A stretch of 8,121 nt of DNA from Lachnospiraceae bacterium UBA4317 (GCA_002394525.1 DGUF01000008.1:1-8121); one strand, 5' to 3'. Shown: positions 1 to 5,039, counted from the first letter of the stretch. The notes: generated by a model not told the origin, from the letters alone. Numbers and translations: made by a program.

Positions 1-182
1 GTGGTAAAGATGCCGAGCTGGTCACCCTCATCTCCCATGATCCTGGCAAGGCCTCTGGCATACTCAGCTTCTTTTTTCATATTGTAATGCTCATCATTGG
101 CCCCGATCAGCCACACATCGCTCACACACTTGTCCAGTGCTGCGTTGAATTCTTTGACTTCGTTCTCTGTTCTGATTTTCAT
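1..182 (-). CDS. Small protein of unknown function, N-terminal part (runs off left edge)
   Basis: Sixty in-frame codons run leftward from an ATG at 182-180 to the window edge. The start is supported by an AGGAGG ribosome binding site about six bases upstream (seen as cctcct at 191-196 on the plus strand). The visible protein begins MKIRTENEVKEFNAALDKC and continues through DVWLIGANDEHYNMKKEAEY. It is polar, with no signal peptide and no membrane segment, so it is probably cytoplasmic. The layout (a short helix, then a strand-like DVWL segment, then a helix before an acidic turn) reminds me of a family of roughly 75-residue Clostridia proteins that databases often mislabel as 'polyA polymerase'; that is recollection, not a motif match. 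No function is assigned. The C-terminus and the next gene are outside the window. Confidence 0.7.
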   Translation of the reverse strand, partial: MKIRTENEVKEFNAALDKCVSDVWLIGANDEHYNMKKEAEYARGLARIMGDEGDQLGIFT

Positions 183-503
183 TTTTATATCCTCCTGTGC
201 TGTCATCCTTACTTGGGGATGATGCATTTTTTAGCTTTTATTTTTGGAATCAGGTCTTCCCTGATTCGGCAATATATTAGCGCGGATTGGTTTTGGAGGA
301 AATCTATTTCGGGACAGCTTTCATGAAAATCGGGACAGGGCGTAGGGACAGTTTTTGGGCTTTTTTTGATGTTTTTTCTCCTGAATGTGGTGAATTTCGA
401 CAATGACGGCTGTTGTGATAGTAAAATAGGGACCAGCCTTTTACTGTTTTACTGTTTAAATGCTGCCGTAGAAAGTTTTTACTGCTGTGAGAGCTTTCCT
501 GGG
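183..503. other. Intergenic region with a hairpin and repeated GGGACAG words
   Basis: This 321-bp stretch lies between two minus-strand genes. It holds a perfect 8-bp inverted repeat, GAATCAGG/CCTGATTC, at 247-254 and 260-267 with a 5-nt loop. No U-tract follows it on either strand, so it is not a classical terminator; its place upstream of the left gene would suit a leader hairpin or operator. Three copies of GGGACAG sit at 311-317, 332-338 and 345-351, the first two flanking a 10-bp palindrome, TTTCATGAAA, at 319-328. The word TTTTACTG occurs three times around 440-485. No convincing promoter or coding sequence was found. Confidence 0.45.
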
Positions 504-1217
504 TCACTGGCTGACTTCCAGGAGTTTTTTCTGGATTCTGGCCATCACTTCGATGTAGTAGGCAGACTCCTGCGCGGTCATGTCTTCGGATTTGATCTGG
601 TCCAGCTTTTCCATCGCGTCCGCGTATTTCATCATGTAGGAGGTGTAATCCATCAGCATGCCTGCGGGGTTGGAGGAGTCCTGGTATTTGCGCATAAATT
701 CGACATATTCGTCAAAGAAGGCCTCGTAGCTGTCCATGGCTTCCTTGAATTCGGGGGAAATGCCATCCGCGGGGGCTTCGTCTCCTGCTTCTGTCTCTTC
801 GTCTGATGCTTCCGGCTCCGCTTCTGTCTCACCATCCTCTGCGGCTGAGCCGGTCTGATCTTCGGTTCCTTCCGCAGATTCTCCATCGAGGGTTTCCGCT
901 GACTCTTCTTCGGTATTTTCCGCCGACTCTTCTACTGAATCTTCTTCGGATTCATCCGCCGGCGCCTCTACGGACTCTTCTTTGGACTCTTCTTCAAGGG
1001 CTGCCTCGGACTCTTCTTCGAGGGCTTCTCCAGACTCCTCTTCTGACTCTTCGGGAGTTTTTTCTTCTGATGCCCCGTCCTTTTCTTCAGCAGTGGTCCT
1101 TTCCTCTTCCGCGACTGTCGTTTCCGGCTCCTGCCGCTCTTTTGATTTTGACCCTCCTTTGCCAAGCACTGCGAACAGAATGATTGCCGCCACGATGATT
1201 ATTGCGATCTTTTTCAT
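504..1217 (-). CDS. Membrane-anchored acidic low-complexity protein with DUF6591-like C-terminal domain
   Basis: The product is 237 residues. Residues 1-19 (MKKIAIIIVAAIILFAVLG) form a basic N-terminus and hydrophobic segment. There is no lipobox Cys, so an uncleaved membrane anchor with the rest outside the cell is the likeliest topology. Residues ~25-152 are almost entirely Glu, Ser, Ala, Asp and Thr in EEES/ESAE-type repeats, a disordered and strongly negative spacer. Residues ~154-237 form a helical domain with the pattern SPEFKEAMDSYEAFFDEYVEF, then an MxDYxSYMxKYAD helix and a last helix YYIEVMARIQKKLLEV. I recognise this as resembling DUF6591, an uncharacterised domain of Clostridia surface proteins; function is unknown. 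The start is set by GAGGAGG six bases before the ATG. It lies downstream of the XRE gene on the same strand, but a 248-bp gap with promoter-like sites suggests its own transcription. Confidence 0.85.
   Translation of the reverse strand: MKKIAIIIVAAIILFAVLGKGGSKSKERQEPETTVAEEERTTAEEKDGASEEKTPEESEEESGEALEEESEAALEEESKEESVEAPADESEEDSVEESAENTEEESAETLDGESAEGTEDQTGSAAEDGETEAEPEASDEETEAGDEAPADGISPEFKEAMDSYEAFFDEYVEFMRKYQDSSNPAGMLMDYTSYMMKYADAMEKLDQIKSEDMTAQESAYYIEVMARIQKKLLEVSQ
895..1062 (-). repeat. Degenerate GAC-TCTTCTTC coding repeat (Glu/Ser spacer)
   Basis: The plus strand shows at least six near-copies of GACTCTTCTTC (for example at 901) with variable spacers. On the coding strand these read as Glu-Glu-Ser triplets. 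This is internal expansion of the spacer in the acidic anchored protein, and its length could vary between strains by slippage or recombination. Confidence 0.6.
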
Positions 1218-1268
1218 AAGTATCCTCCTCGTTTTGTAATATTTTAAAAACTGCTTTGCAATACGCCT

Positions 1269-1298
1269 TATCGGGATTTATGTTGTCGGGAATTATGT
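1269..1298. repeat. 15-bp tandem repeat in the leader of the acidic protein gene
   Basis: Two adjacent 15-bp units, TATCGGGATTTATGT (1269-1283) and TGTCGGGAATTATGT (1284-1298), match at 13 of 15 positions. They lie between the start codon at 1217 and a possible minus-strand -10 (TATACT, 1312-1307), so they would be in the early transcribed leader. Head-to-tail half-sites one and a half helical turns apart could be a regulator binding site; no binder is known. Confidence 0.45.
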
Positions 1299-1306
1299 TT
1301 AAAATC

Positions 1307-1349
1307 AGTATAGCCATCCTTGAGGACCGGGATATTCACGATTCGTGAA
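1307..1349 (-). promoter_or_regulatory. Possible promoter and palindromic operator of the acidic protein gene
   Basis: On the minus strand TATACT at 1312-1307 is a 5/6 match to a -10 box, but no good -35 is present at the proper distance. In and just upstream of the -35 zone lies a perfect inverted repeat, TTCACG-ATT-CGTGAA (1335-1349). A weak -35 with an adjacent palindrome would suit activator-dependent transcription, but a repressor site is equally possible. The start site is inferred. Confidence 0.35.
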
Positions 1350-1427
1350 CATGCGCCGGCCTCCGGGGGTTTTGGGGTTCCATGAACGGGAGCCGGGAAT
1401 CTTCAGAAGCATCCGGCGGATGAGGGT

Positions 1428-1447
1428 CACAGATTCATCGGTCTGTG
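1428..1447 (-). other. Small hairpin downstream of the XRE gene
   Basis: CACAGA (1428-1433) and TCTGTG (1442-1447) form a perfect 6-bp stem with an 8-nt loop, starting 18 bases after the XRE stop codon. No U-tract follows on the minus strand, so this is at best a weak terminator or an RNA-stability hairpin. A second short inverted repeat, CATCCGGCGGATG, lies at about 1410-1422. Confidence 0.3.
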
Positions 1448-1465
1448 CCGCTCATTGCGGGAGAC

Positions 1466-1690
1466 TCAGGGTTTCTGCATAAAGTCCTCCAGGGAGGCTT
1501 CGTAGTGAAGCGCGATCTGGAAGAAGGTCAGGAGGTCCGGCAGCCGATAGCCGCTTTCATAGTTGGCAATGGTCGTCGCTCCGTATCCCAGGATTGCGCC
1601 CAGCTGATCCTGCGTCTCTGCGTGTTCCAGGCGGATCCTCCTGATATTGGCCCCGATCGTCTGCGCGTCAATTGTTCTTTTTTCTTTCAT
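1466..1690 (-). CDS. XRE/Cro-type helix-turn-helix regulator, stand-alone
   Basis: This 74-residue protein is essentially a single HTH_3 (XRE) domain. The usual pattern runs from IGANIRRIRLEHAETQDQLG (helices 1-2) through the recognition helix region YGATTIANYESGYRLPDL to the closing helix LTFFQIALHYEASLEDF. There is no ligand or oligomerisation domain, so it probably binds DNA as a small dimer, like Cro or short SinR-like proteins. The start codon is preceded by AAGGG about ten bases upstream, a modest ribosome binding site. The gene diverges from the GG-leader/PepSY gene across a region rich in repeats and palindromes, so control of itself and that neighbour is a reasonable inference. HTH assignment is secure; target is not known. 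Confidence 0.88.
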   Translation of the reverse strand: MKEKRTIDAQTIGANIRRIRLEHAETQDQLGAILGYGATTIANYESGYRLPDLLTFFQIALHYEASLEDFMQKP

Positions 1691-1743
1691 TTTATCTGCC
1701 CTTTCTGCCGGTCCGGCATTTGAGTTTTTGTGTCATAAAAGGG

Positions 1744-1849
1744 CTTGTAAATTTCGCGCAGGGGGTGTTTTCCTCCACGTAACAGGACTTGTAAATTTCG
1801 CGCAGGGGGTGTTTTTCCTCCACGTAACAGGGCTTGTAAATTCTGCGCA
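1744..1849. repeat. 44/45-bp tandem repeat, 2.4 copies, in the XRE gene leader
   Basis: Unit 1 (1744-1787, 44 bp) and unit 2 (1788-1832, 45 bp, one extra T in the T-run) are otherwise almost identical, and a truncated, slightly diverged third copy begins at 1833. Each full unit starts CTTGTAAATTTCGCGCAGG and ends CCTCCACGTAACAGG. Units abut with no spacer, which rules out a CRISPR. They lie 54-160 bp upstream of the XRE start. Read on the minus strand each unit carries a GGAGG, but no ATG follows at a proper distance. Possible roles are multiple regulator sites or a repetitive RNA leader. Confidence 0.75.
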
Positions 1850-1918
1850 CTTGTCCTTAAATAGGGATAGAGGATACGGGCAGATCTGCCATGTGCCATT
1901 TCTGTGACGGGCATCCTG

Positions 1919-1940
1919 TATAATGTTGATCAGTAACATT
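1919..1940 (+). promoter_or_regulatory. Consensus -10 box overlapped by a palindromic operator
   Basis: TATAAT at 1919-1924 is a perfect -10 box. No good -35 lies 16-18 bp upstream. It overlaps a perfect inverted repeat, AATGTT-GATCAGT-AACATT (1922-1940), which would cover the transcription start near 1931. On the minus strand a TATACA also lies here, so the site may serve divergent promoters for the XRE gene and the PepSY gene. Binding there would block transcription, as expected of a Cro-like repressor operator. A second perfect inverted repeat, CGGACC-CC-GGTCCG, follows at 1944-1957. Confidence 0.4.
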
Positions 1941-1984
1941 GATCGGACCCCGGTCCGCATCATTTAAAAAGAGCAATGAGATCC

Positions 1985-2048
1985 TTTCGCGAAGATCATT
2001 CGTGAAAAAGTTCTCTGAAACCGGAAAGGTTCATCCGATTATTTCGCG
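1985..2048. promoter_or_regulatory. Cluster of TTCGYGAA-like sites before the PepSY gene
   Basis: A palindrome TTCGCGAA at 1986-1993 is followed 13 bp later by TTCGTGAA at 1999-2006, and ATTTCGCG recurs at 2041-2048. The same ATTTCGCG is in both full copies of the upstream tandem repeat (1751-1758 and 1795-1802), and a related palindrome precedes the acidic protein gene (1335-1349). The recurrence suggests binding sites for one regulator, though the word is short. Confidence 0.3.
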
Positions 2049-2081
2049 GACAGGGAAAGGATCATACGAGGAGGTACAGGG

Positions 2082-2354
2082 ATGAGTGAACTTAACAGAC
2101 TGGACAACAGAATGAACGATCAGGCGCTTGAGAATGTGGCAGGCGGACAGATCACACGTGATGAGGCCATTGATAAGTCGCTCAGGCACGCCCATCTCAC
2201 AAAGGACGATGTCGTTATCAAAAAGGCCAAGCTGGACCACGAGGACAAAGGCCTGGTCTACGAGGTGAAGTTTCTCCACAAGGGCCTTGAATATGAGTAT
2301 GACATCGATCCTGAGACCGGCGGCATCCGCAAGGTAGATATAGATCTGGATTGA
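2082..2354 (+). CDS. PepSY-domain protein with a double-glycine-type leader
   Basis: The product is 90 residues. Residues 1-22 (MSELNRLDNRMNDQALENVAGG) have the form of a GG leader of bacteriocins and related exported peptides: a hydrophilic N-terminus, a MNDQALENV stretch with hydrophobic residues at helical spacing, then Ala-Gly-Gly. C39-type peptidase/ABC exporters cut after such GG pairs. Residues ~24-90 fit a PepSY domain: ITRDEAIDKSLRHA helix, a strand ending in VIKKAKLD, GLVYEVKFLHKGLEYEYDID, then GGIRKVDIDLD. PepSY domains are known as extracellular or peptidase-associated modules. There is no Sec signal peptide, no Cys and no membrane segment. An AGGAGGT ribosome binding site sits 7-8 bases before the ATG. 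No exporter gene is in the window. PepSY is confident; the GG leader is strong by eye but processing is inferred. The alternative is a cytoplasmic PepSY protein whose N-terminus only resembles a leader. Confidence 0.85.
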   Translation: MSELNRLDNRMNDQALENVAGGQITRDEAIDKSLRHAHLTKDDVVIKKAKLDHEDKGLVYEVKFLHKGLEYEYDIDPETGGIRKVDIDLD

Positions 2355-2420
2355 GACAGGCTGCGTGGGCCCGAAAAAAAAGATTTTCAATAAAATAATC
2401 AATAAGACATTATGTAAAGA

Positions 2421-2460
2421 AAAAGCTGCATCGGCCTCACACAGGCTCAATGCAGCTTTT
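2421..2460. terminator. Bidirectional intrinsic terminator between PepSY and esterase genes
   Basis: AAAAGCTGCAT (2421-2431) pairs perfectly with ATGCAGCTTTT (2450-2460), and an inner GCCT/AGGC pair can extend the structure. A T-rich stretch follows on the plus strand, and CTTTTTCTTT follows on the minus strand. It therefore can stop both the PepSY transcript and leftward transcription from the esterase. Confidence 0.8.
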
Positions 2461-2518
2461 AAATAATCTTTTAAAAAGTCTTTTCAAATACTCTTTTAAA
2501 TAGTCTTTTTAAACAGTG
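2457..2518. repeat. Five degenerate 12-13 bp AT-rich tandem repeats
   Basis: Units begin at 2457, 2469, 2481, 2494 and 2506 and follow the pattern TTTT-(A/C)AA-(A/T)A-NTC, for example TTTTAAATAATC, TTTTAAAAAGTC and TTTTAAATAGTC. The first unit overlaps the T-tract of the terminator. The spacing is close to one helical turn plus one to two bases, so the DNA may be bent. A weak AAACAG/CTGTTT hairpin follows at about 2511-2550. No coding potential. Confidence 0.55.
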
Positions 2519-2591
2519 CAGTTTTTTTAATGGTGCAGCTGTTTTTGACAGTACCTTCTAAATGTGAATCGTTCGTCAGGTCTGTGCCGGC

Positions 2592-3293
2592 TTACCAGAC
2601 AGCGTAGGGCTGGTCGCCGTAGGCTCTGGTGAGGATCTCGCGGGGGGCTGCGGAGGGGTCGGACTGGCAGGTCCACTGGTCTTTTTCGATGACCATGGTG
2701 TTTCTGGCAGTGGAGTCGTAGGGCTCCCACCGGGCTGTTTCGGTGGAGGGGTCGCCTGTTTTGGCAAAGGCTGTCCAGGCCTCCTGGGCCCTGGCGGCTG
2801 TCTCCTGGTCGACTTCGCCGGCGTAGATTCCGGCCTCGGGGTTGTTAAAGACGTAGGCGAGTTCCACGGCGTGGACGGCGCTTTTAAACATGTCGTCTCT
2901 GGTGGAGGGAACCTTCCAGAGATACATGTAGATCCTGCCGCCGGCATCGGCAAATTTGTCGGCAAAGCAGATGTGTTCGTATCTCCAGGATTCCGTCACG
3001 AAGGCGGATTTTGCCAGGGCGGATCTCACTTTCTCGTCTCCGGCGTACTCGGCGGGGACAATGGATTCCTCGTAGCTGATCAGTTCCTCGAGAGCGGCCT
3101 TGCCGTCGGAACCGGCTGCTCCCTCGGATGCCTCTTCGTACATGGCGTCCATTCCTTCGACCCAGGAGGCGAATTTTTCCTCTTCGGTCTCACCCTCGGA
3201 GTCTTCGAGGAAGTAGTTCCACTCATCGTTGTTGGTGCCGATCAGGAGCTCGACGCCGGTCTGCGCAGCTTCCTGAATGGCCTTGTCAAAGTC
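2592..3293 (-). pseudogene. Carboxylesterase, C-terminal part out of frame (holds Glu and His of the triad)
   Basis: This open frame continues the esterase to its right, but is +1 relative to it after an A9 tract (plus strand T9 at 3294-3302). It opens DFDKAIQEAAQTGVELLIGT and then shows NNDEWNYF, matching the G(T)xxDExxxF block whose Glu is the second catalytic residue of type-B carboxylesterases. AVHAVELAYVFNN matches the HAxELpYVF block with the catalytic His. The end, AWTAFAKTGDPS followed by RWEPYD, is the usual C-terminal signature. No good ribosome binding site precedes the first internal Met (3152), so it is unlikely to be made on its own. With A8 in the tract the triad would be Ser282, Glu397 and His514 of a 606-residue protein. 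It may be a true null allele, a phase-off state, a slippage-expressed gene or a sequencing error. Confidence 0.85.
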
Positions 3294-4443
3294 TTTTTTT
3301 TTCAGGGATGATCTCTCCGTCCGCCACGATGCCGCAGCATTCGTCGGCGATCCATTGCTCCGCGTCGAGCTTCATCCACTCATCGCCGGAGATCGCGAGC
3401 AGGTCATTCATGTTTTTGGCGCCGGCGGCCTCGACGATATAGGCGGCGAATTCCTTTGCGGCCTCGCGGTCCTTGATGGGAACGACGCCGGACTGGGCGA
3501 TGGCGCGCCGGAAGAGTCCTCTGGCTGCGGGAGAGATCGTCAGGGCTGTCGTGGACCATCCTCCGGCCGATTCGCCAAAGATCGTGACGTTGTCAGGGTC
3601 TCCTCCGAATCCGGCGATGTTGGCCTGGATCCACTGGAGGGCGGCGATGTGGTCCCGGATGCCCAGGTTGATGTCGGTATAGTCCTCTCCGCCCTCGATG
3701 TCGGAAAAGTCTGCCCAGGACATGAGGCCGAGCCTGTAGTTGCAGGTGACGAGGATCACGTCCTCGTTGGCGCTGGCAAAATTATGGCCGTCGTACATGG
3801 GATCGGTCGTGCCTCCCCAGCCGTAGGCTCCGCCGTGGAAAAAGACCATGACCGGTTTGGGGCTCTCCTGCCCTTCTTTCACCTGGTCCGCGGTCTCTGC
3901 GGATTCCCAGATGTTGAGGGTCAGGCAGTCCTCGCTCTTGGGGGAATAGGAGGCGGGCTCCGTCGGCCACTCGTACTGGAGGGCGGCGCTGCCGAAGTTG
4001 TAGCACTCGATTTCCTGGTCAGAGGGGTCCGGGGCCTGGGGCGCCTTCCAGCGCAGGTCTCCGACCGGGGCCTTGGCGTAAGGGATGCCCTTGAAGGAAT
4101 CAACGCCTTCTTCCGTCCTGCCGAGCATAACGCCGTTGTCACAGACGATCCGGACCGGGTCTGTGACCTCTTCCGCGGCCATATCAGTGGATGCTGCTGC
4201 CTGCGCGGATGTGGCCGCTTCGGCTGCAGGGGCGGCTGTGTTCTGCATGGCGGATGTCTGTGCGCCCGCCTCCTGCGTACCGGATGTCTGTGCGCCCGCC
4301 TCCTGCGCAGTATTATTATCTGCAGCAGGCTGGCTGCCGCATCCGGCGGTCAGGACCATGGCCGCCAGAGAGACGGCACAGATCCATGCTGAGAAAATAT
4401 TCTTTTTTTCATACAACTCCTCATAATTTGTGATACTTATCAT
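3286..4443 (-). CDS. Lipoprotein type-B carboxylesterase, N-terminal part (truncated by frameshift)
   Basis: The open frame encodes 385 residues and ends at TGA 3288-3286 right after the A9 tract. Features in order: hydrophobic signal segment (~18-33), lipobox LTAGC with Cys35, an Ala/Gln/Thr-rich linker (~37-90), then the alpha/beta hydrolase fold with SFKGIPYAKAPVGDLRWK, EDCLTLNIW, the oxyanion-hole HGG (203-205) and the nucleophile elbow FGESAGG with Ser292. Such enzymes hydrolyse carboxylic esters; this one would be tethered outside the membrane. The frame's own ATG (4443) has no good ribosome binding site. GAGGAG sits just before another ATG at 4412-4410, which is one base out of frame because the following tract is A7; A8 would give MKKKNIFSAW and a 25-residue signal ending at the lipobox Cys. 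The intended gene is therefore probably 2592-4412. Without its C-terminal part the truncated product lacks Glu and His and should be inactive. Substrate unknown. Confidence 0.85.
   Translation of the reverse strand: MISITNYEELYEKKNIFSAWICAVSLAAMVLTAGCGSQPAADNNTAQEAGAQTSGTQEAGAQTSAMQNTAAPAAEAATSAQAAASTDMAAEEVTDPVRIVCDNGVMLGRTEEGVDSFKGIPYAKAPVGDLRWKAPQAPDPSDQEIECYNFGSAALQYEWPTEPASYSPKSEDCLTLNIWESAETADQVKEGQESPKPVMVFFHGGAYGWGGTTDPMYDGHNFASANEDVILVTCNYRLGLMSWADFSDIEGGEDYTDINLGIRDHIAALQWIQANIAGFGGDPDNVTIFGESAGGWSTTALTISPAARGLFRRAIAQSGVVPIKDREAAKEFAAYIVEAAGAKNMNDLLAISGDEWMKLDAEQWIADECCGIVADGEIIPEKKRL
4251..4310 (-). repeat. 30-bp in-frame tandem duplication in the esterase linker
   Basis: Units 4251-4280 and 4281-4310 are identical except in their last few bases. 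Each encodes ten residues of the AGAQTS type, giving AGAQTSGTQE then AGAQTSAMQN. It lengthens the flexible linker between the lipid anchor and the catalytic domain. The length is a multiple of three, so copy-number change keeps the frame. Confidence 0.7.
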
Positions 4444-4452
4444 TAATGCCTG

Positions 4453-4485
4453 GTCGTTTTTACGACAACAAAAGGGATTGTATCA
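4453..4485 (-). promoter_or_regulatory. Possible extended -10 promoter and hairpin of the esterase gene
   Basis: On the minus strand TGATACAAT (4485-4477) is an extended -10 element (TG, one base, TACAAT); no clear -35 is present. Transcription would start near 4470, at a perfect inverted repeat GTCGT-TTTT-ACGAC (4453-4466) that could be an operator or a 5' stabilising hairpin. This leaves a leader of about 60 bases before the ATG at 4412. Confidence 0.4.
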
Positions 4486-4520
4486 TATTTTAGCTTATCT
4501 TCCTACGAAAATATTTCTCA

Positions 4521-4826
4521 TTGCGAACAAATTTTTCTGCCCACAGCAAGTCACCTGGTATGTTCCCCTTTATCATCGACGAGCCGACGGCCGGCCTCCA
4601 CCTGCAGGACATCGAGCGGCTGATGAACCTCTTCCAGGAGATGATCGACGCCGGCAACTCCCTCTTTCTGATCGAGCACAGCCCGGACGTCATGAAGGCG
4701 GCGGACTGGATCATCGAACTGGAACCCGAAGGCGGCGCCGGCGGCGTCAGACTCCTCTACAGCGGGATTCCCTCGCAGATCATGACCTGCCCGGATTCCG
4801 TGACCGCGCCCTGGCTGAGCAGGTAA
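4521..4826 (+). pseudogene. UvrA-family ABC ATPase, C-terminal remnant
   Basis: From about 4551 the translation matches the end of UvrA-type excinuclease ATPases: FIIDEPTAGLHLQDIERLMN (Walker B with the D-loop), then NSLFLIEHSPDVMKAADWII (His switch) and ELEPEGGAGG. UvrA proteins are about 750-950 residues, but only ~90 remain. The Walker A motif, ABC signature and zinc modules are all missing. The wording GLHLQDIERLM and DVMKAADWIIELEPEGG looks more like the UvrA paralogs common in Firmicutes than housekeeping UvrA. The bases just before 4540 are AT-rich and do not encode the expected preceding UvrA residues, so a deletion or insertion joined this GC-rich tail to the esterase promoter region. 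No good ribosome binding site is visible. It is almost certainly non-functional. Confidence 0.8.
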
Positions 4827-4902
4827 GAATGAGACGGTGACGGCGAGTCGAGGGCCGCACCAGCTGACTCGTCTGAGCAAAAATCAGGAAAAAATCAACC
4901 AA

Positions 4903-4952
4903 AAAGAACCACTGTGCCGGCCAGTCAGCCGGTACAGCGGTTCTTTCTTTTT
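4903..4952. terminator. Strong intrinsic terminator between UvrA remnant and MFS gene
   Basis: Arms 4903-4921 and 4928-4946 form a ~19-bp stem (AAAGAACC...GGTTCTTT, CTGT/ACAG and GCCGG/CCGGY, one A-C mismatch and one G-U) with a 6-nt loop. TTTCTTTTT follows on the plus strand, and a run of A before the hairpin gives a U-tract on the minus strand, so it can act in both directions on these converging units. It probably was the terminator of the former full-length UvrA-like gene. Confidence 0.85.
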
Positions 4953-5003
4953 GGGAAGGATAATGATTTTGAGAGGTCTCCAATCAATACAGCCTGGTAA
5001 AAC

Positions 5004-5030
5004 GTGACAATCTGAAACGTCCCCTGTGAC
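5004..5030. repeat. Short direct repeat GTGAC around a GTCCCC core
   Basis: GTGAC occurs at 5004-5008 and again at 5026-5030, separated by ACGTCCCC-containing sequence. The next bases carry CTCATTTAA followed at once by CTCATTTGA (about 5030-5047), which overlaps the stop codon of the MFS gene. This has the flavour of a dispersed intergenic repeat found in some Clostridia, but only one copy is visible here. Confidence 0.25.
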
Positions 5031-5039
5031 TCATTTAAC

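Noticed and set aside
247..267. Terminator at the GAATCAGG/CCTGATTC hairpin
   Set aside because: No U-tract follows the stem on either strand.
324..407. 27-codon plus-strand ORF starting MKIGTGRRDSF
   Set aside because: The GGAGG is too far upstream (about 25 bases), and codon use is not like that of the real genes.
1744..1849. CRISPR array
   Set aside because: Repeats abut without spacers, and no cas genes are present.
1733..1963. Minus-strand ORF encoding a repeated FTSPVTWRK peptide
   Set aside because: It is produced by the tandem repeat. The units are 44 and 45 bp, so frame is not kept across copies, and no ribosome binding site fits its start.
2031..2450. Minus-strand ORF opposite the PepSY gene
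   Set aside because: It crosses the terminator hairpin, lacks a ribosome binding site and opposes a gene with an AGGAGGT site and a PepSY domain.
2592..3152. Independent gene starting at the Met at 3152
   Set aside because: No ribosome binding site, and homology to the esterase family continues upstream of that Met to the A9 tract.
3294..3302. Programmed -1 ribosomal frameshift at A9
   Set aside because: The downstream catalytic frame needs a +1 shift (one A fewer), so a -1 slip would not restore it. Transcript slippage or a length change remains possible.
3277..4392. Long plus-strand ORF opposite the esterase
   Set aside because: It is antisense to clear esterase motifs and gives a Gly/Val/Arg-rich translation with no recognisable domain.
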